From the NCBI GenBank assembly GCA_028280485.1, contig JANQLS010000041.1, positions 30,767 to 94,766 of the forward strand: DNA of 64,000 bases, written 5' to 3'. This document shows positions 23,901 through 33,300 of the stretch, piece by piece. Under the pieces are notes generated by a model. It ran no database searches. It worked only from the letters and a program-made list of their open reading frames with translations, and was not told the DNA's origin. The translations under genes were made by a program, and so were the position numbers. Source of the DNA: Planctomycetota bacterium. GTDB lineage: Bacteria > Planctomycetota > UBA8108 > JACQVS01. Each line of letters opens with the position of its first letter. The stretch's first letter is position 1.

Positions 23901-25817
23901 ATGAAAAAAGCAATCTACCCTCTCATTTTGCTTCTAAGTGGTGCCCTATTAGCACAGGACGCTGCTGTCGATAATATCAGTGAAGGTGTAACTGAGGCCC
24001 CTGCAGGAACGAGTGAGCTTCAACTCGAGGGTCTCGTTAATGATGTCCCTGCTGAAGCCACTTCATCTTCAGATTTAGCCAGTTCTACGAGCGCACCTGA
24101 TAAAAAAGATTCAGCGAAGAGAAAAATCGAAAAGAAAAAAGTCACGAAGATCACTAAGCCAAAGCCAAAAGTAAAACCTAAGGCTAAAGATGAACTAAAA
24201 GTGACAGAGTTAAATCAACCTAAACTCAAAGTCATTAAAAACGTCAAAGACGTTAATGTTCAGCTGATCCATGAACTTAACGATGTTGCTGCCGTCGATG
24301 CGAAGCCCGTTAAAGCAAACGATAAGGTGATCAAAGGCATCATTCGAAAGATTAAAGATTCGAATCCAAACGCAAATATCATCGTTCAGGACGTGGCAGT
24401 CAGTGCGGATGGAGCCATCCTCGAGGTTCCACCCAAGCCCGTTAAGACAGTTGTAGCGAAACGAAAAGGTGGAGTGAGCCACATCATTATCTCTGATGAC
24501 AATCCTAATGTCGTTAAGGGTAAGAATAATAAAGCTAAAGTGGTTTCTTCTTCAGTTCGTAAAAAGAAAGTCCCCATCTTGGGTGATATTCCTGTCGTCG
24601 GAGAACTCTTCAGCTCGACTGAAAAAGTTGTAGAGACTAAAGAGATCCCTGTACGTACCGTTAACTCGGGTACAGTTCTTTTAACCGGCACCGATAAAGA
24701 TGGTGTTTCCGTTGTGACGGAAATGATTGTCGATGGGAAAAAGGGAAAAGTTCCCGTCAAGACCATCAGAAAAGGTAAGAAAGTTGTTAATCCCTATACG
24801 GGTGAAGTGATCATTACTGGGGATGGAAAAGAAGCCGTTTCTATCGCTCAAGTGGACCCTGACGGTAATATTGTTGTTTTAACTGCGGATGAAGTCACTC
24901 TCACCGGGAGTGGCGCACTTCCAGCTGATAGAAAGAAAGCAGTTGAAGCCATGAGGGCAGCTAAGAGGAAAATCGGTGGAATGCGTGTGGGTTCTGTCGA
25001 TTATTCTTACGGTGATCCGATGGCTTCTAACCAGGATAATCGCGATCAAAGAATCGCTAATCTCGAAAAGAAAGTCGCTCAGTTGCTTAAAGAGCTTGAG
25101 CATTTGCGTAAAGCCACTCGCACAAGTTCTCAAAGTCGACGGAATTCAGCGTCAACCCCAGTAGCTCCAAGGCCTTCAGGAACCATTCGAAGAAGTTCAA
25201 CAAGCCGCCGTACCGCTCGTACGTTGCCTCCTGGAATGGGAACAACCTCAGCTCAACCGAATCCCTTTGGAACTCCCAAACCACCAAAGCCTTTGAATCC
25301 TCCAAAACTTCCTGGCGCTTCATCGGGTAGCCCTTTTGCCCCTGCTGTTCCAGATGCATTCCCTGGTACCCAACCGGGTCAACCAAGAGCCGTTACTCCT
25401 CAGTATAATGCGCCCAGGCCAACGAAGAAGACACTTCGCAGAAGTTATTATGGTGGTGACGCCGTTCCTGCTGAACCCGATACGAAGCCAACCCCCGGTG
25501 CTCGATCTGGAAATGACGCTGGGAACTCCAGGTCTAGATACTACTACAACTATAAAGGTGTAAAGCCTCCTCAGACCTCTGCTAATCCTAGCCGGAGTCG
25601 ACGATCGTCAACCTCCAGTAATAAGCCTAATCCTTATTACTGGTCTTATTCTCAACCATCAACTGGAGCAAGCCCAGAACCGCAACGCATGCGTACCTAC
25701 GGATCAACATCCTCAAGTCGCAAAGGTAGCAATGAAGCTGTTCTCACTGAGCTCTCCCGATTACGTGGTGAGATGGCTCAAATTAGAAAGCTTTTAGAGC
25801 GTGCTTTGAGTCGCTGA
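23901..25817 (+). CDS. Exported Lys/Pro-rich protein with an isolated secretin-like motif
   Basis: 638 residues from ATG 23901, which has AGGAAGGAAAAG just upstream and gives a signal peptide, MKKAIYPLILLLSGALLAQ. Residues 40-160 are very Lys-rich. At about 223-245 is VPILGDIPVVGELFSS, close to the VPxLGDIPxLGxLF signature in the C-terminal part of type II/III and type IV pilus secretins, yet no secretin beta domain surrounds it. Beta-rich repeats follow (GTVLLTGTDKDG, GEVIITGDGKEAV, DEVTLTGSGALP). A short coiled coil (QRIANLEKKVAQLLKELEHLRK) leads to a long Pro/Ser/Tyr/Arg tail and a final helix. It is third in the sigma operon, so a likely target or sensor component. Function unknown. Confidence 0.8.
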   Translation: MKKAIYPLILLLSGALLAQDAAVDNISEGVTEAPAGTSELQLEGLVNDVPAEATSSSDLASSTSAPDKKDSAKRKIEKKKVTKITKPKPKVKPKAKDELKVTELNQPKLKVIKNVKDVNVQLIHELNDVAAVDAKPVKANDKVIKGIIRKIKDSNPNANIIVQDVAVSADGAILEVPPKPVKTVVAKRKGGVSHIIISDDNPNVVKGKNNKAKVVSSSVRKKKVPILGDIPVVGELFSSTEKVVETKEIPVRTVNSGTVLLTGTDKDGVSVVTEMIVDGKKGKVPVKTIRKGKKVVNPYTGEVIITGDGKEAVSIAQVDPDGNIVVLTADEVTLTGSGALPADRKKAVEAMRAAKRKIGGMRVGSVDYSYGDPMASNQDNRDQRIANLEKKVAQLLKELEHLRKATRTSSQSRRNSASTPVAPRPSGTIRRSSTSRRTARTLPPGMGTTSAQPNPFGTPKPPKPLNPPKLPGASSGSPFAPAVPDAFPGTQPGQPRAVTPQYNAPRPTKKTLRRSYYGGDAVPAEPDTKPTPGARSGNDAGNSRSRYYYNYKGVKPPQTSANPSRSRRSSTSSNKPNPYYWSYSQPSTGASPEPQRMRTYGSTSSSRKGSNEAVLTELSRLRGEMAQIRKLLERALSR

Positions 25818-25845
25818 GTTGATTAGCTTTTAAGTCGTTCGTGTG

Positions 25846-25887
25846 AAAAAGCCCTGAAGGTTTGGTTTGAACCTTCAGGGCTTTTTT
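25846..25887 (+). terminator. Intrinsic terminator of the sigma operon
   Basis: AAAAAGCCCTGAAGGTT pairs with AACCTTCAGGGCTTTTTT around a short loop; the T run ends at 25887. Confidence 0.93.
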
Positions 25888-25896
25888 GTGTTTTCA

Positions 25897-25967
25897 AAGT
25901 GGTCGGCTCACCCTGTGAGCCGGTGTCGAAACCAGATTGTGCCTAAAATTATCTATAGGCACAATCT
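25897..25967. repeat. GTCGGCTCACC hairpin and a second 11-base stem
   Basis: At 25901-25923 is GGTCGGCTCACCCTGTGAGC plus CGG, a CGGCTCAC/GTGAGCCG hairpin like the one at 33827-33850. At 25934-25944 and 25957-25967, AGATTGTGCCT and AGGCACAATCT form a perfect 11-base stem with a 12-base loop and no T tract. Confidence 0.8.
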
Positions 25968-26026
25968 GTTGTTTGTGCATATTTTTCGTTCTCAAGTTGA
26001 CTCTAATGCAAAGACCGGTGCACGGG

Positions 26027-26259
26027 GAGGCTGTGAGTTTTTAACCCAAAACCGACGAAGTTTCTTTTATCCCTCGCTAAAGCTTCGGGCTTGAGGGGCG
26101 CGAACCGCTTTCAATGTTTAATTTGTAGCAAAGGATTTCATGCAATCTATCTATAAATAAGTATTGAAATCACCAACCTCCCAAGCCCGAAGCTTTAGCG
26201 AGGGATAATGGAGTGCCATTTGGCTTAAAGATTGATTTACCCTAAAAATTCACAACCTC
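26027..26259. mobile_element. MITE-like element, copy 1, with nested inverted repeats
   Basis: A 233-base element whose ends are 17-base terminal inverted repeats, GAGGCTGTGAGTTTTTA and TAAAAATTCACAACCTC (two mismatches). Inside, 26067-26092 and 26183-26208 are a perfect 26-base inverted pair containing CCTCGCTAAAGCTTCGGGCT. A second copy lies at 41067-41298 with high similarity along the whole length. The right flank is GGGGTGAGCCGACTAC, half of a GTAGTCGGCTCAC hairpin. No transposase is present, so it would be non-autonomous. Confidence 0.82.
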
Positions 26260-26286
26260 GGGGTGAGCCGACTACTTTGCGGACTT

Positions 26287-27546
26287 CTATAAATCTATCG
26301 TGCTTTGAGACGATGAGGGGCCGGGGTTTTCAAAGAAGGGGTAGGGGGCATCGCCCAGGCAATCGATGAGCCAGGCGAGTTCGCGGTGGTATTCAGTTGC
26401 TAAATTTTGGCGCACTAAATCGCGGTGAAAGCTTACAGCGCCCTGTCGGCCTAAATCGGCATCGTTGGCATCGTGAAATCGGTCTTTGGGATCGACGGCG
26501 ATCATTCGACTGATCATGCCGTAAAGAAGTGAATTATCTTTAACGTCGTCAGGTAAAAGATTATCAAGTTGGTCAGGTAAACTGAGTTTTGCATTTAAAA
26601 TTTGAGAGAAATCTTTGCACTCTCGAAACAATCTACGGCCGGTCAACATTTCAATAAGCATGTAGCCCAGGCTCGCGATATCAGAATGCAGTTCGATGGG
26701 CTCCCTTCTCAATTGCTCCGGCGCCATGTAATAGGGAGTTCCACGAAGGAGGTTGCGACCTTCGATTAAATCGCAAGAACTGTCGAGATCGATGATTTTG
26801 ATCGCCCCCGTTCTCTTAATCATCAAATTAGACGGCTTGAGATCGCAGTGAGCGATGCCTCGATTGTGAAGAGCTGAAAGACCGCCTAAACATCCGTGAA
26901 TAATATCGACAGCAATTCCGGGGCGCACTCGAGAGTGGTCCGTTCCCTTGGTGATGATCACATCATTTAAATGAGACCACGACCTTCTCGGAAGCTTGTT
27001 TTTTAAGAAAGCTAAGAGTCGAGGGTCGACGAGTTGAGCTAAGTCGATGCCATCCACCCATTCCAAGACCATCACTCGAGTTTCTTCGATGGCTACAAAG
27101 TCACGAACGGTGATGAGGTTGTCATGTTGAACCTGGCTAACCCGTTGTGCTTGGCGAGCGATCCGCTTCATTTCAAGCAAGTATTCCTGTTGAGTGTGGA
27201 TGGAATTCTTGTAGAAGATCTTCGCGGCCACTCGAGTAAAGTAACCATCGACTCCGTGACGAGTCGCCAAATACACGACTCCCTGAGCTCCACTTCCCAA
27301 GAGCCTTTCGATCTTATAGTTCGCCTTCCACGCGAGCTCTTTAGGAGCTACTCTCGGTTTAGGAGCTTGAAGCGCATGACCGAACGTCCCGTGGAATGTG
27401 TTAACGTTCGTACCTTCCCAATTTTTGTCCTTTGTGTAGAGATCAAATTCAGTGGGGGCGTCAGAAAGCTCAGAAGAATCCGAGGTGGGATACTCCGTTT
27501 GGGGATCGAATGGGTATTTGGGATTAGGGTCTTTAGAAGAAGTCAC
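26287..27546 (-). CDS. Ser/Thr protein kinase
   Basis: 419 residues, soluble. The kinase domain covers about 75-345: glycine loop LLGSGAQGVVYLA, the ATP lysine in RVAAKIFYK, catalytic loop GIAHCDLKPSNLMI near 235, magnesium loop IIDLDSSCDL, and YYMAPEQL. The magnesium motif is DLD instead of DFG, but the metal-binding Asp is kept, so activity is plausible. An insertion between the N-lobe and catalytic loop (KNKLPRRSWSHLNDVIITKG) is unusual. The N-terminal 70 residues and the C-terminal 70 are not recognised. There is no membrane helix. It starts with GTG at the chosen position; the exact start is uncertain. Its 3' end abuts the repeat cluster. Confidence 0.92.
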   Translation of the reverse strand: MTSSKDPNPKYPFDPQTEYPTSDSSELSDAPTEFDLYTKDKNWEGTNVNTFHGTFGHALQAPKPRVAPKELAWKANYKIERLLGSGAQGVVYLATRHGVDGYFTRVAAKIFYKNSIHTQQEYLLEMKRIARQAQRVSQVQHDNLITVRDFVAIEETRVMVLEWVDGIDLAQLVDPRLLAFLKNKLPRRSWSHLNDVIITKGTDHSRVRPGIAVDIIHGCLGGLSALHNRGIAHCDLKPSNLMIKRTGAIKIIDLDSSCDLIEGRNLLRGTPYYMAPEQLRREPIELHSDIASLGYMLIEMLTGRRLFRECKDFSQILNAKLSLPDQLDNLLPDDVKDNSLLYGMISRMIAVDPKDRFHDANDADLGRQGAVSFHRDLVRQNLATEYHRELAWLIDCLGDAPYPFFENPGPSSSQSTIDL

Positions 27547-27844
27547 CAGGTGTGGTTGTATTTGAATTTAGAAAAGGGCTTAAAATCGAGCCCATGTCGT
27601 TGAGGCTGGGTCTTGGAGGATGCCTTTTAGATTGTCTTTGAGACTGTTTGGGTCTGATCATTAACAAACCACCCATTCTACTTTTTTCTGAATTAGTTTT
27701 TAGTTAAGAATCGAAAATTTTATTAATTAGGTACATTTAGAAATTTAAAAGTGAACTCGCGATTCTTTAAACTGTTCGACTCAATTTGTTAAACGCCATC
27801 GCAGTAGCTTACATTCTGACCCCACTTAAGAGTCTTCAATCCTC
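27547..27844. other. Divergent intergenic region, AT-rich
   Basis: About 300 bases between the divergent kinase and PfkB-type genes with no supported gene. The stretch 27690-27760 is AT-rich and is the most likely place for promoters. Confidence 0.35.
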
Positions 27845-28762
27845 ATGTTTCAATCAGCTCAAAACTCGAACATCGTTCTCTACGGTGAAGTTCTTTATGA
27901 TGTGTTTGTGGGGGATAGTGAAGTTCTCGGCGGAGCTACATTTAATGTCGCTTGGAATCTTAAGGGGTTCGGATTAAATCCACTCTTGGTGAGTCGGGTA
28001 GGCGCGGATCGTCGTGGCGATGATATTAAGCAAGCTATGAGTGAGTGGGGGATGGATCTATCGGGAATTCAAACCGATCCTGATCGGTCGACCGGGATTG
28101 TGGAAGTGCATCTTAACGAGACTGGGCATACTTTTGATATCGTAAAGGATGTGGCCTACGATTTTATCGATAGTGAACTTGCGATAAAAATCATAGGAGA
28201 GTATCCGCAGCCCATCCTTTATCACGGCACTTTAGCCATGAGAACTCCAAGTTCGATGGAGGGGCTTTACAAATCCATTACCGAATGCTCCTGTAAAGGC
28301 TTGTTTGTGGATCTGAATTTAAGAGCGCCGTGGTGGAGCATCGAAAATGTCATTTTGGCAATTCAAAATGCTCGTTGGTTAAAACTCAACGATGAAGAAA
28401 TGATCGAGATTGCCAAACTTCAAAATGATGATGCCAGTTCGTTAGAGAAGTTGATGCAGCATTGGTTGGAACGATACAGTTTAGAAGGCCTTTTAGTTAC
28501 GCGAGCGGAGAAAGGGGCCTTGTATTTAGATAAAGATCAAAAACTCATAAACGTCTCTGCCGGAAAAATAGAATCGATGGCCGACACCGTTGGGGCCGGT
28601 GATGCTTTTAGTGCCGTTTACCTGCTAGGTCTAATAAAGGATTGGCCCAAAGAAACCACGCTTCAACGAGCTTCTGAATTTGCTAGCAGTGTTTGTTCGC
28701 TTCGTGGAGCCGTGTCGCAGGATCCAGCGTTCTATCAATCGTGGTTAGATCGGTGGAACTAA
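27845..28762 (+). CDS. PfkB family carbohydrate kinase, fructokinase-like
   Basis: Phosphorylates a sugar or nucleoside with ATP. At 305 residues it is of normal length. The start YGEVLYDVFVGDSEVLGGATFNVAWNLKGFG with LVSRVGADRRGDDI is the first PfkB signature region. The second signature, ADTVGAGDAFSAVYLLG, contains the anion hole and catalytic Asp. LFVDLNLRAPWWS and LKLNDEEM are as in fructokinases that act on free fructose. The N-terminal GGA(T)FNVA block supports fructokinase rather than ribokinase, with moderate certainty. It is transcribed alone, followed by repeats. Confidence 0.92.
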   Translation: MFQSAQNSNIVLYGEVLYDVFVGDSEVLGGATFNVAWNLKGFGLNPLLVSRVGADRRGDDIKQAMSEWGMDLSGIQTDPDRSTGIVEVHLNETGHTFDIVKDVAYDFIDSELAIKIIGEYPQPILYHGTLAMRTPSSMEGLYKSITECSCKGLFVDLNLRAPWWSIENVILAIQNARWLKLNDEEMIEIAKLQNDDASSLEKLMQHWLERYSLEGLLVTRAEKGALYLDKDQKLINVSAGKIESMADTVGAGDAFSAVYLLGLIKDWPKETTLQRASEFASSVCSLRGAVSQDPAFYQSWLDRWN

Positions 28763-28830
28763 GGTAGTAGGCACAAAGTAGTCCGCAAGCTCCGCGTGCG
28801 GATGGTAGTAGGCACACGCCGTGTGCCGTC
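28763..28830. repeat. Tandem GTAGTAGGCACAC and GTAGTCCGCA hairpin repeats
   Basis: Directly after the kinase stop: a partial GGTAGTAGGCACA (28763-28775), then GTAGTCCGCAAGCTCCGCGT (28779-28798) plus GCGG, then a full GGTAGTAGGCACACGCCGTG (28804-28823) plus TGCCGTC. The last has a GGCACAC/GTGTGCC stem. Identical copies of the last unit are at 33794 and 41002. Confidence 0.88.
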
Positions 28831-28897
28831 ACTCAAATCACCCTCGGATTTAGTCAGCTATAAAATATCCTTTTAATCTCAGTCGAGGATTGAGCAA

Positions 28898-28978
28898 TTA
28901 ACTAGCCCGGAGCGTAAGCGACGGGATCAAAAGCCAATTCTTTCATCTTGATCCCGTCGCTTACGCTCCGGGCTAATT
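28898..28978. repeat. Long near-perfect inverted repeat of the TAGCCCGGAGC family
   Basis: Arms of about 33 bases (28898-28930 and 28946-28978) are reverse complements with one mismatch around a 15-base spacer. Each contains CTAGCCCGGAGCGTAAGCGA or its close variant. It separates the convergent PfkB and SDR genes. Confidence 0.92.
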
Positions 28979-29008
28979 AAATCGTATTTCAATGTTATTA
29001 TAGATCCT

Positions 29009-29779
29009 CTACCGCGGCGGCATCCTCAATGCCCCATCCAAACGAATGGTCTCTCCGTTTAAAAACTTATTCGTAATAATCTCATGGGCGAGGGAGGCGA
29101 ATTCTTCCGCTTGACCTAAGCGTTGGGGGAAGGGCATCTGTTGAGCTAATGAAACTCGGGCTTTCTCGGGTAATCCGGCCAAGAGAGGAGTGTCGAAGAT
29201 TCCGGGGGCGATACAGGTCACTCGAATTCCCTCGCGAGCTAATTCGCGGGCTGCGGGGAGAGTGAGGGCATGAACTCCGGCTTTTGATGAAGCGTAAGCG
29301 GTTTGCCCGATCTGGCCTTCGAAGGCAGCGATGGATGAGGTGTTGACAATAACGCCTCTTTCACCGTCAGAATCAGGTTCGTTACTCTTCATTTGAGCAG
29401 CTGCGAGCCTCATCACATTGAATGTTCCGAGCAAATTGACCTGAACTACCTGAGCAAAATGCTCAAGCTCTTGGGGGCTTCCATCTTTGTTGAGAATCTT
29501 TTCTGCCTTGGCGATTCCCGCGCACTGAATGAGGGCTCTCATCGATCCGAGTTGGCTTTGACCGGTTTTAAGCGCGGCTTCAACCTCTTTAGCCTGAGTG
29601 ACATCCGTTTTTATAAATTCGGCTCTTTCATGAGCTTGTGAAAATTCTTCGCCAGCCTCTTGATCCATATCTAAGACCAGAACCTGGGCCCCGTTTTTCA
29701 ATAAGAGTTCACTGGTGGCGCGGCCTAAACCTGAAGCCCCTCCGGTAACAACCGCGGTAAAATTGGAGTCGAAGCTCAT
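29009..29779 (-). CDS. Short-chain dehydrogenase, 3-hydroxyacyl-CoA dehydrogenase type-2 (HSD10)-like
   Basis: 256 residues from ATG 29779, the usual SDR length; an open extension upstream to 29899 adds unrelated sequence and is rejected. AAGGG precedes the ATG. The NAD-binding [11 protein letters not shown], the DxD-like VLDMDQEAG, and the catalytic Ser/Tyr/Lys in [26 protein letters not shown] are intact. The segments [50 protein letters not shown] and [18 protein letters not shown] match HSD17B10-type enzymes, which oxidise 3-hydroxyacyl-CoA or 2-methyl-3-hydroxybutyryl-CoA in fatty acid and isoleucine breakdown. Substrate by similarity only. Confidence 0.9.
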   Translation of the reverse strand: MSFDSNFTAVVTGGASGLGRATSELLLKNGAQVLVLDMDQEAGEEFSQAHERAEFIKTDVTQAKEVEAALKTGQSQLGSMRALIQCAGIAKAEKILNKDGSPQELEHFAQVVQVNLLGTFNVMRLAAAQMKSNEPDSDGERGVIVNTSSIAAFEGQIGQTAYASSKAGVHALTLPAARELAREGIRVTCIAPGIFDTPLLAGLPEKARVSLAQQMPFPQRLGQAEEFASLAHEIITNKFLNGETIRLDGALRMPPR

Positions 29780-30325
29780 ATATGAACATCCCTTCAAAGG
29801 CCGACGGGGCCCCTTTTCTAAATAATTATTACTTAATAACTTCGGATGTATCCCAAATTGAAATCCGTGGGATAATGACAGTGGAACCCAACCCGCCAAA
29901 CAGATAAGATGACGGGTCTGAATGCGGAGAAAAATAGTGAGTCCACACTCTAGATATAAGTATGAGTATCTCGATTGTGGAAATCAGTCGAGGAATTTGT
30001 TTAGGGTCCTTGCCGATTCATCTGGCTGCCTATGATCGCATTCGTTTGGGTAGATGACAACAGGGTCTGGTCTTATTCGTCTTACCTCAAGACATTCTAT
30101 TTCGACGTGATCTGAGCTTGCGTGAGCCTTTTTCAATTTACGCTTGTGACTTGAGTGGATCACGTTGGTGTCTATTCGTATACACATCGAATGAACGATG
30201 TCTTACGGATTGGGGCGATATTCCATCCCTCTGAAGTTCTACCCTTGTTTCCATCAGAGAAAATGAACAGTTCAGCTAGGGTTGAACTATTTTGCTTTTT
30301 ACCAAACACATGAGGGGATTTGGTC
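29780..30325. other. Intergenic region before the first dockerin-like protein
   Basis: About 550 bases with no confident gene. A 67-codon minus-strand frame at 29984-30187 (MCIRIDTNVIHSSHKRKLKK...) has no ribosome site and is listed separately at low confidence. No repeats of the families seen elsewhere occur here. Confidence 0.4.
29984..30187 (-). CDS. Doubtful small hypothetical protein
   Basis: 67 residues with a plausible but unremarkable composition (HVEIECLEVRRIRPDPVVIYPNECDHRQPDESARTL). There is no Shine-Dalgarno and no recognised domain. It may be a remnant of an older gene or chance. Confidence 0.2.
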   Translation of the reverse strand: MCIRIDTNVIHSSHKRKLKKAHASSDHVEIECLEVRRIRPDPVVIYPNECDHRQPDESARTLNKFLD

Positions 30326-33300
30326 ATGAGTCAAAGTGATTGGCGCGTGAAAGTTTCTTTTAAACTTCACCGATTCTTATTTGCACTTGTCGTGCTGGCG
30401 ATTTTGGGCACGGGTACGAGTGAAGCTCAGGAAGTCTTTGTCGACTTCGACTCAGAGTGGAGATACTTCAAAGGAACAGAAGCTCCTTCGGCTCCCGATG
30501 CCACTACATGGCGTAACTCCGATTTTGATGATGCGGCTTGGGAAGTTGGCCAAGCAGGAATCGGTTACGGTGATGGGGATGACACCACTATTCTCGATGA
30601 TATGGAGGATAGTTATATCACGGTTTATGCCCGGACGACCTTCGAAGTCGATGACCCTGCTGCAATCAACTCCTTACTTCTCTCCATCTACTTTGATGAT
30701 TCCTTTGTCTGTTATATCAACGGTCAGGAAGCTCATCGAGTCAATGCTGGAGCAGCCGGAACAGAGTTGGCATTTGATACAGTCGCGACTGCCGGTCACG
30801 AAGCCGATGTTTTGGAGTTCTATACTCTCGACGATGATCTTCCTCTCCTCCAAGCAGGAACGAACACCATCGCCTTTGAGATTCATAACCTAACCATCGG
30901 AAGTAGTGATCTTTCTTTCAATCCTCGTTTGACCGGTGACGACCCTCGTCTCAACTGTGTCGATGCAGTGACTTGCACTAATAGCCTGGATGAGATCACA
31001 CTGACTTGGGCTGGTGGAATTGAATTCGATTCCATCACCGTTATGAAGAACGGTGCTGCTATGCCCGGTTCTCCATTTTCTGGAGATGCCTCTCAGATTA
31101 TCGATACCGAACCGGGTGATTTCATCAACACCTATGAACTGACTTTTACCTTGAATGGTGTAGATTGCGATGTCGTCACTTGCTCGACAACGCCCGATTA
31201 CAACATCATCAGCCAAGGCGAAATTTGGAAGTACTTTAAAGGAACCCAAGAGCCAAGCGACCCCGTTGAAGCGTGGAGAGCCTTAAACTTTGCTGATGAA
31301 ACTTGGGAAGAGGGACCAACGGGAATTGGTTACGCTGACAACGACGATGCGACGGTTCTCGACGACATGGAAGATAACTATGTCTCGGTTTACATGCGTA
31401 AGGTCTTCAGTGTTCCGGATCCAGGGGCGCTAACAAACTTAGTTCTTTCGTTTGACTATGACGATGGCTTCGTCGCTTATATCAACGGTGAAGAAGTGGC
31501 TCGTTCAGCCACGATGGGAGCCGCAGGAACCCCCGTAGCTTTTGATGACACGGCTTCTGCCAACCATGAAGCAAATGGTGCAGAAATATTTGATATCTCT
31601 GCTGTAATCCCCTCACTCAATGCGGGTGATAACATTCTCGCCATTCAAGTTCACAATACTTCGATTGGAAGTTCAGATCTCACTGCGATTCCCGAGTTAA
31701 CAACCAATTCCTGTGACTTCACCATCGCCTGCGCTTATGACGATGTAGAAGGTTCGGTAACGATTGATATTGGAGCTGTTGGTGCTGAATCGATCGCGAT
31801 CACTCGAAATGGCGTGCCTTTAGCGGGATCTCCTTTCAGTGGGGATACGATGCAAGTCGTCGACGATAATCCCCCTGCTCAAGATGTTACTTACGAAGTC
31901 ATTCCCACCATCGCCGGTGCCGAATGTCCTCCTCAATCGTGTACGGTCAATTGTACTTCTCGATTCCCCGATGCCTTGACTTGCGTCCTGTCTTTAGTCG
32001 ACGGTAGCACCCGAGCAACGTTAGCTTGGGGAGAATTCGGAGCCGGAGCCACGAGTATCGAGATTTCAAGAGAGGGAACTCTCCTCGATACGCTTGAGCC
32101 TGGAGTCAACACCTACATCGACCCCGATGTTGAATCGTTAGAACCAGAAGAAGACACCGATTACGATGTGACCTTCATTTTCGAAGATGGTTCTTCGTGT
32201 ACGATCGAGTGTAACGCCAGTTTATGCCCGGAAAACTTAGTTTGTACGACGAACGATCAAGACCAAGCCGTTCTCACCTGGGAGAACATGGTTAAGAATT
32301 GGGAATCGGTAACGATCCTCGCCGATGGAGTACCGGTTGCTGAAGGGCTTCCTGGAAATACAACGACTTATACCGATACAGAAACTGAAATCCTTCCCGG
32401 TGCACCGGTAGATTACATGATTGTGCCCGTCGCACCCTTAGGTGAAGAAGTTACTGGTTGTGAACTAAGTTGTTCAGTAACGGTTCAAGTCGAAGAAGTT
32501 GCAGCTTATGCCGCTCCTGCGGGAGGTTGGGATTACCAGACCGACTTCGCAGCGGGTGAAGACCAATACAATGCTGAAATTGGCGTAACCGGTAACTTAG
32601 ATGGAAGTTGGATTCGTATCGATTCTTGGGATGGTTCTGCCCCCGAAGAAATCGGCGCAGCTCCTGATGGCGCCGCGCCCGGTGGAGTTGAAATTCTCAA
32701 TATCGCTGGGGGAAGCGAATGTGGATCCAGTGCTTCGGTTCTTCGTATCTTAGATCCAGGTCAACCTTCGAATCCGGCCGGAACTTTACTGGCGGAATAT
32801 CCCGAAGCCTTTACGGAACCGTCCAATGACCGCATCTTCTTAGCGCTCGATTTGGAAACTCCCGATGCTAACTTGCTGAGAAATGGGGTGACGATCGCTG
32901 CTCGTTGGAGAGTCACTCCTGCAGTCGATTCACCTTCATTTATCGGCGCTAATGCGGGTGGGGATGGAAGTCCGCTTATCGACGGTTTGGGTCAGATCGG
33001 TCTTTATTACATCGACCAGACCGCCGAGCCCTTAAATGGTGCTTCAGCCTCAGTAGCCTTGTCTTTAAACAGTAACGGTAACTTCCAAGCTTCGACGGCT
33101 CCCACTTCAACTCTGGGGGCTAACAATATCGACGAGTTTAGAAGTGTATGGATCACGATCGAAGATCCTGAGGGCGATGATACCTACAACGTCAATCTCT
33201 ATATGAACGGGCAGACTGAACCCTTCGCCCAGTTATTTACGGGAACAGATCTTGCCTTGCAGGCTCCTGATATTGGGATCACTCCTGATCCTGATTTGGG

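Noticed and set aside
24210..24766. Antisense frames within the exported Lys-rich protein gene
   Set aside because: They arise from the Lys/Val-rich coding strand and show no independent features.
29780..29899. Longer start for the SDR dehydrogenase
   Set aside because: The extra 40 residues are not SDR-like, and ATG 29779 gives the standard family length with the Rossmann motif near the start.
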